NCBI GenBank assembly: GCA_017557185.1
Contig: JAFZAP010000043.1
Span: forward strand, 1 to 64,000
Length of the DNA: 64,000 nucleotides
Origin: Prevotella sp.
GTDB lineage: Bacteria > Bacteroidota > Bacteroidia > Bacteroidales > Bacteroidaceae
Reading direction: 5' to 3'
Under the pieces are notes generated by a model. That model saw only the letters and a list, made by a program, of their open reading frames with translations, made no database searches and was not told the DNA's origin. A program made the translations under genes and the position numbers. Below are positions 37,550 through 46,600 of this stretch, piece by piece (position 1 is the first letter of the stretch; every line of letters starts with the position of its first letter).

Positions 37550-39148
37550 TTAATTACGTTTTACGACTTTGACAGTGTTCATGCCCTTCACGTTCACTAC
37601 GTAGATGCCATTGGGGAGATTGCTCACGCATATCTGCCTATGACCGCAGACATCGCCTTGCATCACCACCTTGCCGCCGGCCGAGCAGATGCTCCAGGCC
37701 AGTGTTTCGTTCCGGGCTGTTTCAATGTTCAGCACATCTTTCATCACGGTTGGATAGACGCGCAAGCCATCACTCTGCTGAGCTTCGATATTGTCGAACA
37801 CGTCCCAGTCTTCAAGGCCCACATCGGTGATGGGCCCGATGTTCTCAGCACTCAGCAGCTTCTGCCAGTTGAAGACGCGCAGGAAGTGCGGAACGGCGAG
37901 ATTCGCACTGCCCCAGCCGTAGCGGTTGCGCTGGTCGGTGGTGAGGTAGGTCTCGACGATTGGTGCGCCCGCCTCCTTTGCCGTATAAACGGTGATTGGT
38001 TCGTGATCAATGCTATACGACAGCACCAGTTCCCCGATGCGCGACAGATGCGGATGCACGGCGACTTCGCAAGCCACTTTCTCATCGCTCGTAGGCATAT
38101 AGAGTCTCAGCTGAGACTTGAAGGGTCCCCAAGGGTTCTCTCCCTTGCTGATCTGTATTTGTCCGCCACGCGAAGGTTGGCTGACAAGGTAGTATGCACC
38201 TCCGTATTTGAACACTGAAGGCGAGCATATCTTCCCCACGCCGTTGATCTTCGACTTCTTGAGGTCGTCGGTCGTAGGCAGCTGCGTCTGCCACTCTTTG
38301 ATGCCGTTCTGGTTCGCGACATAGTATTCCCATGTGCTCAGCAGGGAGCGTGTCTGCGTGCGTGCCACCACCAGATCGTAACCCGTCTCACTTGTCTGCA
38401 CCAGTCCGTAGAGGTAGTTATGCTCTCCGTCTTCAAGGATGGCACGACCGAAATCCACTACGAAAGGCAGTCGCGTCGTACTGAGCAGCTGCATGTAGCC
38501 TTTCTGCTGAGGTTCGCCAGCAATGGCGTATTCTGCGAGATAGAGTCCGTCGGCCTTTTGGGCATCATTATAGGAAAGGAACAGTATCTGCGCATGCAGC
38601 TCCCCACCGCTTCGAAGCAATGTGCCGTCAAGAGGTTTCAGCACATGCTTGTCGTCAACCAATCCCATTTGCAGGTATTCCTGCTGCAGCGTGGCATCGG
38701 GATGACGTATCCAGTCGTAAGCCATGTAGTAGGTGGCTGGATAGTTCTTGTCGGTCGAGATGTATTCATTCAGCGCTACAAAGTCGCGTGGCGACTTCTC
38801 GCCAGTCTGAATCTGCGCTGCATTGTTGACACGATTGTTATAATGCGCCCTGTCCCGTATTTCTGAGATGCGTCCGAAGTAGCTGTCGGTATGCATCCAG
38901 AGGCAGTTGCCGTCGGGCAGGGGCAACGACACGTTTCTCAATCCGCCGTTCCATCCCTTCTCTCTCATCCCGAAGAGATTCCAGTAGGTGACGTCGCGAT
39001 AGACTTCCACCACCTTGTCCTTCGAGAGCGTGTTCAGGTAGTCGAGGTAGAGGTCTTTCAGCCCGTCCTGGTAGAAGTCGAACGACTGGGCGCACGCGCT
39101 TCCTGACGTTAGTATGATTCCGAGTAGTAATGTATAAACTTTTTTCAT
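37550..39148 (-). CDS. Secreted propeller-type protein, DUF4185/DUF5005-like (copy B), with sorting-type tail
   Basis: 532 residues with a signal peptide (MKKVYTLLLGIILTSGSACAQ). It has the same plan as copies A and C: LPLPDGNCLWMHTDSYFG, NAAQIQTGEKSPRDFVALNEY, VARTQTRSLLSTWEYYV, NPWGPFKSQLRLYMP, FLRVFNWQKL. The motif after DGN is altered (MHTDSY instead of CFGDSF). About 75 extra residues at the C-terminus (ETLAWSICSAGGKVVMQGD ... LPNGIYVVNVKG ... VKVVKRN) look like a type IX secretion sorting domain, so this copy is probably attached to or released at the cell surface. It is 11 bp downstream of the small secreted protein gene; same operon. Confidence 0.7.
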   Translation of the reverse strand: MKKVYTLLLGIILTSGSACAQSFDFYQDGLKDLYLDYLNTLSKDKVVEVYRDVTYWNLFGMREKGWNGGLRNVSLPLPDGNCLWMHTDSYFGRISEIRDRAHYNNRVNNAAQIQTGEKSPRDFVALNEYISTDKNYPATYYMAYDWIRHPDATLQQEYLQMGLVDDKHVLKPLDGTLLRSGGELHAQILFLSYNDAQKADGLYLAEYAIAGEPQQKGYMQLLSTTRLPFVVDFGRAILEDGEHNYLYGLVQTSETGYDLVVARTQTRSLLSTWEYYVANQNGIKEWQTQLPTTDDLKKSKINGVGKICSPSVFKYGGAYYLVSQPSRGGQIQISKGENPWGPFKSQLRLYMPTSDEKVACEVAVHPHLSRIGELVLSYSIDHEPITVYTAKEAGAPIVETYLTTDQRNRYGWGSANLAVPHFLRVFNWQKLLSAENIGPITDVGLEDWDVFDNIEAQQSDGLRVYPTVMKDVLNIETARNETLAWSICSAGGKVVMQGDVCGHRQICVSNLPNGIYVVNVKGMNTVKVVKRN

Positions 39149-39159
39149 ATGTGTGCCGA

Positions 39160-39897
39160 TTATTTCCTTAGAAACTTCTTTCCATTCATGATCACAATGC
39201 CTTTATAGTCGCTGCCGACCTGAATGCCCTGCAGGTTATAGGCCTTCCCGTCGAGCGTCGGCGGTTCGCATTCCAGCTCTTCCACATCGAGTTCAAAGTC
39301 GATCGTGGGGTATAGGTCGCCCTTTTTGCGGAAGATGGCATAGACGGTGATGTCGGGACTCTCCGACCAGTTGTCGGAGGCGAACAGGTCGTCACGGCTC
39401 ATGCCGTCGGAGTTCGGGTCGTTCCTGTTGCCGGTATATACGTTCAGGATGGCGCCGGTGCCATTCACGCCCATCGCGTTTGTGGCCTCAGTGAACGTGC
39501 GGGTTTCCGAGTCGAACCCCGACGCTTCCAGCAAGATATCAGGTTTTAAGTAAACGGGCCGGTCGTTCGAATAGCACTCATACGAGTAGCACACAAACTC
39601 ATAGTCGTCATTGGCCTTCGCCGAGACTACAGCTTCGTACATACCCAATTCGTTGGCGTCCGACCCGTTCTGTTGCAGCGTTGCCTTCACCGAGGCGACA
39701 GCCCCCCACCCCGTCTGGTCCTTGGAGTATTTCTTGTCGGCCGGCTTCACATCGACATACACCACACCTGCCGCACTGGGGTATGCCTCCACGGCGAGGT
39801 AGATATTCTTCTGGTTCACTGGTGCTGCATCTGCCCGATCAGCGGCAGCCATAGCGAGCAGCGCGAGCAGGGCAAAGCGTGATAAAAAACTTTTCAT
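39160..39897 (-). CDS. Small secreted protein with shared 'AGVVY' module and C-terminal tail
   Basis: 245 residues from the ATG at 39897 (MKSFLSRFALLALLAMAAADRADA signal peptide); an in-frame ATG at 39948 lies upstream of the -7 box. I do not recognise a known family. The body (about residues 28-215) contains YLAVEAYPSAAGVVYVDVK, MYEAVVSAKANDDYEFV and PDITVYAIFRKKGDLYP. These match, with the same order and spacing, the N-terminal region of the GH2 enzyme at 53435-56899, and more distantly the product of 57068-57781. The end (YNLQGIQV...NGKKFLRK) is the common tail. It is the first gene of operon 2, directly behind a paired-operator promoter. Likely a surface glycan-binding module; function unproven. 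Confidence 0.75.
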   Translation of the reverse strand: MKSFLSRFALLALLAMAAADRADAAPVNQKNIYLAVEAYPSAAGVVYVDVKPADKKYSKDQTGWGAVASVKATLQQNGSDANELGMYEAVVSAKANDDYEFVCYSYECYSNDRPVYLKPDILLEASGFDSETRTFTEATNAMGVNGTGAILNVYTGNRNDPNSDGMSRDDLFASDNWSESPDITVYAIFRKKGDLYPTIDFELDVEELECEPPTLDGKAYNLQGIQVGSDYKGIVIMNGKKFLRK

Positions 39898-39923
39898 GTC
39901 CTTATTATATTTTTTCTTGCCTG

Positions 39924-39990
39924 CAAAACTACTAATTATTTCGATCATTCATGCGCAATATCGAACCAAAAAAAATCAATTCCAAACCAA
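39924..39990 (-). promoter_or_regulatory. Promoter with paired 21-bp-spaced operator (operon 2)
   Basis: The -7 box is TAGTTTTG on the minus strand (39924-39931). Direct repeats on the plus strand are TCGAACCAA at 39961-39969 and CCAAACCAA at 39982-39990, 21 bp apart, with 29 bp between -7 box and proximal copy. Spacing is identical to the other two sites. It would drive the three genes 39897-36164 with a leader of about 20 nt. The distal copy is less perfect (7 of 9). Confidence 0.7.
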
Positions 39991-40058
39991 ATACTATCAT
40001 TTTTGCATTTTCCCCGCATTTTCTGCGGTTTATTGTGTCTTTTTTTTCACGAAAGATA

Positions 40059-40066
40059 TAACTTTG
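40059..40066 (+). promoter_or_regulatory. -7 box upstream of the TIM-barrel gene
   Basis: TAACTTTG matches TAnnTTTG; an ATTG at 40032-40035 could act as a weak -33 element (23-bp gap). The leader to the ATG at 40219 would be about 145 nt, long for this window. The paired operator is not seen at the corresponding phase. The rest of 39991-40218 is AT-rich with no gene. Confidence 0.45.
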
Positions 40067-40218
40067 CAGTCAATAATAAGTAATTATGTTGAATTAAACC
40101 TGTGTTCAGTCGCACTTTCAGTGCTCTTTGTGTGGGCACCACGCCGGATGCATTGGTAAAATTATTTCTTGGTATAATTATTCTAATTATGATAATTTCT
40201 TTCCGATAAAAAAAAACG

Positions 40219-41931
40219 ATGAATCTTTCCATTCGACGATATCTCATCTCTCTTTGCCTCTTGCCATTATTCTCATCGGCACAGAGCAACTGGACCATCA
40301 TGGATATGGTGCACAACAACCCGGGCGAAGCACCGACCCAGACAGAGTTCAATTCCCCCGACACACTGCGCTCCTATGGCTACAACGCCAAAGTGTTCTT
40401 CCTCTTCGATGCCGCGCAGTTCGGCATCGACTGGACGATGCTCAATCCCGACATCATGCCCGAGGGAAGCAACGAATACAAATGGATGATGAGCAAGCGC
40501 CATACGATCAAGGAGAAGTATGCGCAGGCGCACGCGGCAAACCTCAACGTGTATTGCATGCTCGATATGATCGTGCTGCCGAAACGACTCGTGGAGATGT
40601 ATTCCGACAGTATTCTCAACGACAAAGGGAAGATCGACATCAGCCGGCCCTTCACCCAGCACTGCGTGCGTCTGATGATGCGGCAGATGTTCCAGCAGTT
40701 CCCCGACCTCGACGGACTGGTCGTCCGCACGGGTGAGACATACCTTCACGACGCCCCCTACCATCAGGGCAACAATCCCGTTCAGGGCGATGTGGTCGCC
40801 GACCATGTGACACTCATCAACATACTGCGCGAGGAAGTCTGCGACCGACTGAACCGCAAGCTCTTCTATCGCACATGGGACTTCGGGCAGTTCCACTCCC
40901 TGCCGAAATACTACCTCGACATCACATCACGCGTAGAACCGCATCCCAATCTGCTCTTCTCCGTGAAGCACACCACAACCGATTTCTGGCGCGGAGCCAT
41001 CACGCAGGGCATCCCCGACTATGAGCACATCGATAGCTACTGGATCTACGAGACCAGCCGTCAGGGCAATCCCTTCAATCCCACAATAGGCATCGGGCAA
41101 CACAAGCAGATCGTAGAGGTGCAGTGCCAGCGTGAATATGAGGGAAAGGCAGCTCACGTCAACTACATTGCCGCGGGTGTCATCAATGGCTTCCCCGAAT
41201 ACAAGGATGCCGACATGCCTCACCCCTACTGCCTCAGTGACCTCAGGCAGAACAGCAACATCCGGGGCATCTGGACGTGGACGCGAGGAGGTGGCTGGGG
41301 AGGCCCCTATCCGCAGAATGAGTTCTGGGTGGAACTGAATGCCTACGTGCTTGCACAGTGGGCCAGCGGAAATGCACGTTCCGAAGAGGAGGCCTTCCGT
41401 ATGTTTGCACTCAGGAAAGGACTCCACCCACGGGATATCGACAAGTTCCACACCCTGTGCCTGCTCTCTCTCGACGGCGTGATGATGGGGCAATACAGTA
41501 AAATGGGAGGCACATGGGTGAACTGGACGCGCGATGCCAGCGTCTTCGACAGCGCACAGCTCGGTTTCATGAAGGAAATTCTCCGGCAGGGCAGACAACG
41601 CGAATACGCCAAAGAGAAGCATGATGCCGTGAAGATATGGAAGCGCATCAACCGGCTGGCACACCAACTCCGTTTCGCCGACCCGCAGCTCACCCTCTTC
41701 GTCCGCAACACCAGCACCTACGCGCTCCTGAAATACACATTCTTCGCCGATGCATGGGACGTCCTCATGTGCCGTGCGCAACAGGAGCAGGGCATCCCCA
41801 CCCCACACTACCAATCCCTGCTGACGAAAGCCCGCGCCAGTCTTGCCGCCTGGGATCAGTTCGTCACCGACAACGACCTCTCTTCCCTCCGCTACAACTA
41901 CTCGCAATGGGAAAAAGCCGTAGAGCCATAA
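40219..41931 (+). CDS. Putative secreted TIM-barrel glycoside hydrolase, family not recognised
   Basis: 570 residues with a signal peptide (MNLSIRRYLISLCLLPLFSSAQ). The sequence reads like a (beta/alpha)8 enzyme: an early strand NAKVFFLFDAAQFGIDW, then LNVYCMLDMIVLP, DGLVVRTGETYLHDAPYHQGN near residue 175, RKLFYRTWDFGQFHS, and RGIWTWTRGGGWGGPYPQNEFW near residue 355. A helical C-terminal region rich in Trp and basic residues follows. The Glu in RTGET is a good catalytic candidate. The pattern recalls alpha-glucuronidase or hexosaminidase-like clans, but I cannot name the family. It is a single gene, convergent with the 42292-43692 gene, with its own weak promoter. Confidence 0.65.
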   Translation: MNLSIRRYLISLCLLPLFSSAQSNWTIMDMVHNNPGEAPTQTEFNSPDTLRSYGYNAKVFFLFDAAQFGIDWTMLNPDIMPEGSNEYKWMMSKRHTIKEKYAQAHAANLNVYCMLDMIVLPKRLVEMYSDSILNDKGKIDISRPFTQHCVRLMMRQMFQQFPDLDGLVVRTGETYLHDAPYHQGNNPVQGDVVADHVTLINILREEVCDRLNRKLFYRTWDFGQFHSLPKYYLDITSRVEPHPNLLFSVKHTTTDFWRGAITQGIPDYEHIDSYWIYETSRQGNPFNPTIGIGQHKQIVEVQCQREYEGKAAHVNYIAAGVINGFPEYKDADMPHPYCLSDLRQNSNIRGIWTWTRGGGWGGPYPQNEFWVELNAYVLAQWASGNARSEEEAFRMFALRKGLHPRDIDKFHTLCLLSLDGVMMGQYSKMGGTWVNWTRDASVFDSAQLGFMKEILRQGRQREYAKEKHDAVKIWKRINRLAHQLRFADPQLTLFVRNTSTYALLKYTFFADAWDVLMCRAQQEQGIPTPHYQSLLTKARASLAAWDQFVTDNDLSSLRYNYSQWEKAVEP

Positions 41932-41986
41932 CTACATCTCGCATCCAGAGAGACACATAACACGCAAAGCAGGCATTTTGTGCATC

Positions 41987-42272
41987 AAAAGCATTCCTTT
42001 CATGTGACAATATCAATGGTCTGGTGATGCAAGAGCAATGAGGTAGTGCAGTAAATTAAGTTAATTTATTCAGTAAATTAAGTTATTTTACTTAGCAAAT
42101 TAAGTTATTTTACTTAGCAAATTAAGTTAATTTACTCATCAAATTAAGTTAAATTACTGATTAAAATAAGTTGATTAGCAAAATAAGAGCAATACTATCA
42201 TTCCACCGAAGCAATACTCTAGCCATATCAAAGCAATGTTCCAGCCATATCAAAGCAATGCACCTGCCACAT
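41987..42272. repeat. 22-bp periodic degenerate repeat array, thirteen units
   Basis: Thirteen contiguous 22-bp units with no insertions or deletions, starting at 41987 and every 22 bp to 42251. The outer units carry AGCAATG at the same position (42031, 42185, 42207, 42229, 42251). The six inner units (42053-42184) are AT-rich, with AAATTAAGTT at the start; units 42075 and 42097 are identical. Unit 42229 (AAAGCAATGTTCCAGCC) aligns with unit 1738 of the array at 1628-1781 (AAACCAATGTTCC). It fills the gap between two convergent genes. No gene or clear terminator is seen here. Confidence 0.8.
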
Positions 42273-42291
42273 TAAATTGTATGTTTAGAGA

Positions 42292-43692
42292 TTAATTCAA
42301 TAGTATTGTTATTTCTGTCCTTCCGGTTACTGACGATGGGATGAAGGGCTTTGACTCTTTGCCGTTCACCTTAAACGAACGGATGTGTGGGCCTTTACCT
42401 TTGATGGTGATGTCGAGCAATGCGTTGCGGTAAGGGATGCTTTTCACCACTACAGGCTTTCCATCCTCGAACCCAATGGGGCGGAACCTCAGTCCTGACA
42501 TGACTGGCTGCATGCCAATGATGTTATTGAGGTAGATTCTCAGCATTCCCGTGGCGCACCAAGTCTGATGATTCAACGGCGGCCACAGATGTCCACACTG
42601 CCACCCTCCCGACGGTATGCCTTCGATGGTGTAGATCTCATGGAAGTTGGGCATGCTGTCAGCCTCGAGAGTCAAACGTGTAATGGCATTGACCTCGTCC
42701 CAGAATGTGTTCATCATTCCTGCCTCAGCACATGCTGCTGCATAGAACATATTCACATGAGGCCAAATCATTACGTTGTGGCGACCGGGCTTCTCCTTGC
42801 TGAAACGAGGGAAGCACGGCCAAACGGCCGGCACACCATTGGCACTGCGGAAAGAATGGGCAATGATGCTCTTTGCCTCGCTTTTGCTGACAAGACCGAA
42901 TAGTATTGTGTAGGCTACACCGAGGGCTTCCTGATATTCATGCTTCCGCCCCTGATGATCGATGAGGTAATACAGCTTTCCCTCCGGCTTATTATAGAAT
43001 TGGCGGCGGAAGCTGCGCTTGAGTGCCTTTGCTTTATTGCGATAAGCCTTCACTGCGGCAGGCTCGCAGATTTCCGCCATTTCAGCAAGGCAATTGTAAG
43101 CCTGGTAATAGACGGCATTCGTCGACAGGCACATGATGTGGTGCGAGTTGGGATGGTCGAGCACATAGGACTTATCGTCGAACGATGGCTCATAGACCGG
43201 TTCATCGTAGGCAGCGATGCCGTCCTGATAGACAGCGGGGCCCGTGAATAGTCCGTACGTCTTATCAAACACGGAGTCTTCGAGCTGAAGCATCGTTGCC
43301 TTGCTGCACTCGTAAGCCTGAGTGAGGAACTGATCACGTCCGGTAACCAGATAATGATTCCACGCCGCTATCACCCAAATGATCTTGTCCCAATACTGGT
43401 GTCCGATGGTTTTCCTGTCGTTGGTGACGCTCCATAGGGAGTATTCAGCAACATCGGGCCGAAGCAGCGATACGGCATTCCACGAGTTGATGGAGATGTC
43501 GCGAGTCCATTCGCCTCCATAGTCGGCTCCGGCCTTCAGCAAGAGCCCGTCGGTGTTGTGATCCACGGTCCATACTGCGAGGTCGAAGACATTGGTCTTG
43601 CCTGGCGTACTGCCGGAACTCAGGCTCTGGGCACATAACAGACCAGGTGCCGTCGAGAGCAGTAAGAGAAGGATTGAAACGATTTTTTTCAT
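42292..43692 (-). CDS. Secreted (alpha/alpha)6 six-hairpin glycosidase
   Basis: 466 residues with a signal peptide (MKKIVSILLLLLSTAPGLLCAQ). The catalytic fold is an (alpha/alpha)6 barrel: FDLAVWTVDHNTDGLLLKAGADYGGEWTRDISINSW near residue 35, then IWVIAAWNHYLVTGRD, WPCFPRF, IWPHVNMFYAAACAEAG, and PSGGWQCGHLWPPLNHQTWCATGM near residue 370. A small C-terminal sandwich (RFRPIGFEDG) completes it. The EWTRD motif and later WPPLNHQ resemble GH63/GH37 and amylo-alpha-1,6-glucosidase-type enzymes; the exact family is uncertain. Its ATG overlaps the stop of the two-component gene by 4 bp (ATGA), so the two are translationally coupled. It is the last gene of operon 3. Confidence 0.75.
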   Translation of the reverse strand: MKKIVSILLLLLSTAPGLLCAQSLSSGSTPGKTNVFDLAVWTVDHNTDGLLLKAGADYGGEWTRDISINSWNAVSLLRPDVAEYSLWSVTNDRKTIGHQYWDKIIWVIAAWNHYLVTGRDQFLTQAYECSKATMLQLEDSVFDKTYGLFTGPAVYQDGIAAYDEPVYEPSFDDKSYVLDHPNSHHIMCLSTNAVYYQAYNCLAEMAEICEPAAVKAYRNKAKALKRSFRRQFYNKPEGKLYYLIDHQGRKHEYQEALGVAYTILFGLVSKSEAKSIIAHSFRSANGVPAVWPCFPRFSKEKPGRHNVMIWPHVNMFYAAACAEAGMMNTFWDEVNAITRLTLEADSMPNFHEIYTIEGIPSGGWQCGHLWPPLNHQTWCATGMLRIYLNNIIGMQPVMSGLRFRPIGFEDGKPVVVKSIPYRNALLDITIKGKGPHIRSFKVNGKESKPFIPSSVTGRTEITILLN

Positions 43693-46600
43693 TCTTTGCT
43701 GTTTGCACTATCCTGGAAGTCCCTCGGCAGCAATCCGAATTGCTTATAGAAGCACTGCGTGAAATAGGATGGTGATGTGAATCCGACATTGTAGCACACT
43801 TCGCTGACCCTCATGTTCGAGTTCTTCATGAGCAGGGCGGCATATTTCAGGCGGCTCACCTTGATGTAGTTGTTTGGCGACATATTGAAGATGCCCCGCA
43901 ACTTTCGGTTCAGGCCTGTACGGCTCATGCACATCTCCTGCGCCAGATCGTTGATGCTGAACTCGCTGTTGCTCATGTTCCGGGTGATCACCTCCTCCAG
44001 CTTCTTGATGAATTCATCGTCGGCATTACTGATGGTCAGCGTGTCGGAAGGGAGGAACGGTGAATTGGCGTAGGCAGCCTTCGCAGTCTGGCGCTGGCGG
44101 AGCAGATTCTTGATGGAGCTGCGCAGGTAGTCCATGGAGAACGGCTTCTCGATGTAGGAGTCGGCACCGCTTTCCATTCCCTCCACCTTTGCCGAATCGA
44201 GCGTCAGGGCTGTGAGGAGGATGACGGGAATGTGACTGAAATTCACATCGTTCTTCACAGTGCGGCAGAGCTCGAAGCCCCCCATCGGCTCCATCATCAC
44301 GTCGCTGACAATGAGTGCGACGTCGTCATGGTCGGCAAGCACACGCAGTGCCTCCTCGCCATTGCTTGCAGTCAGGACGTTGTAGTCGTCCTCGAGTTGT
44401 GAGTGCTCATAGTTGAGCATTTCCACATTGTCCTCGACGATAAGGATGACGGGCAGATCGGTGTCGTCGGTGCGTGTGTTGTCTTTGCGCTGGCTGCCCG
44501 ACTCTTCCTGAACCTTGTGCAGCTCGATGGCTGACGACAGCTTCTGAACAGGCAGTGTGAGCACGAAGACGTTGAGCTGGGGATCGTCCTGCATCTTGAG
44601 CGTTCCCTCATGGAGCTCAGCAAGGGCGCGTGCCAGCGCAAGGCCGATGCCCGTGCCCGGCGTTGTGGAAGTCTTGCTGCTGCCGCGGTCGAAGGGCTCG
44701 AAGATGCTGTCGCGCAGCTTCTGCGGCACCAAGGGTCCGTCGTTCGAGAGGATGAGCTGTATCTCGTCGTTCTCCTTTGCCCTCAGGTCGAGTTTTATGT
44801 AGTGCTCGCAATACTTCACTGCATTATTGAGCATGTTCGACACGATCTTCGTGAAGCCTTCCTTGTCGATGAATGCGTAGAACGGTTCGTCGGGATGCAC
44901 ATACTGCGAGTCGATGCCCTTCTCGCGCATCAGTGATGAGAAACGCACATAGACGCTTTCGATGATCTGGGTGATATTGCATCGCTCGATGTTCAGACGA
45001 AGGCTGTCGCGCTCAGCACGGCGGAAGTCGAGGAGCTGATTGGTCAGGTCGAGCAGTCGCGACACATTCTTATGCATGATGCCCAGGTCTTCCTTGGCTG
45101 TAGGCTCCATATCCTTTCGTTTGAGGAGTTTCTCGAGCGGAGCCTTGATGAGTGTGAGCGGTGTGCGGATCTCGTGTGCCACATTCGTGAAGAAGTTGAT
45201 CTTCGACTGGTAGAGTTCCTGCTCCTTTTCATATTCGAACTTCTGCATGGCATTCTCGCGAAGTTCACGATCGCGGTTCTGGAAGATGCGTACGATAAAA
45301 TACAACAGGGCTATTGCGCAGAGCGAATAGAGAAGGTATGCCCACCAGGAACGATAGAACGGCGGACGAATGGTGATCTCCATCTCAAACTGCTTGCCGT
45401 CGATGTCGTTCGAACTGGCGGAGGCCCGTACACACAGTTTATATTTGCCGTCGGGCACGTTGATGAAACTGATGATGTTGTCGGCAGGAACCGGCATCCA
45501 GTTCTTGTCGAAGCCGGAAAGCATGTATTCCATCTGCACCTGCTCGTCGTTTCCGTAGAGCAGCGATGCCACCTGAATGGCGAAGGAGTTCTCGCTGTGG
45601 GCAAGGGAGAGCTTATCGGTCAGCACGATGCTCGTCGCGAGAGGCGACGCATTGCCATACTGGCGGACGGCCGTGTTGTTGATATAGAGTTCGGTAGCCA
45701 CGATTCGCGGCGTCACCGTGATATCCTGGAACTGCTCAGGGTAGAACGAAACGATGCCTTTCAGACAGCCCATATACATACGTCCGTCCTGTGAGAGCAG
45801 TGCCGACTTGTAGTTGAAGTTGTTGTCGATGAGGCCGTTGGCAGTGGTGTAGGCATGCGACTCCTTCGTTTCCGAATCGAACCATACGAGCCCGTGGCTG
45901 GTGCTAATCCACCATTTGTTGCTGTTGTCCTCAATCACACAATAGGTAGCAGAGTTAGGAGCAAGCGCCTTTACTTCGTATTGCTCGAACACATCCTTCT
46001 TGGCATTGTAGCGCAAGATGCCGCTATCGTCGGTCGTTAAAAGTATTGTTCCGTCGGATAGCTCCTCCACGTTCAGCACATTCATGGCAGGAAGCTTGGA
46101 ATTGGCTGTCGAATAGGAAACCCATTTCCCCGACGATGCCTTGCGACAACTGAGGGAATTGCCGTAGATGACTGCCCAGAGGTTGCCCGCCCTGTCTTCA
46201 TGGATGTCGTAGATGATGCTGTGAGGCACCTCGTCGATGTACTGCACCTCATCGTTCGACAGATATCGGCAGAGTCCTCCAAGCGTTCCAAGGTAGATAC
46301 TTCCATCGTGCGTCTTCTCGATCGCAAAGATGTCGTTATCAAGCAAGGAGTGCTCCCTGCCCGCATGAGCGGTGATGGTCTGCGTGATCCTCAGTGTTCG
46401 GGTGTCGATGATTACTACTCCATAGGAATAGGTGCCCACCCAGAGTTTGTCGCCTACGACGCAAAGGCCGTGAATATTGGAGAAGACACTGCTCTCCTTG
46501 AAGAAGTTGAACTCACCCGTGGCTGGGTTGAAGCGATTGAGTCCGCCGTCCTCAGTACCGATCCAGATGTATCCCTGGTTGTCCTCCACGATCTCACGCA

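Noticed and set aside
41987..42272. CRISPR array
   Set aside because: Units are contiguous 22-mers with no unique spacers and strong drift between units, and no cas genes are present.
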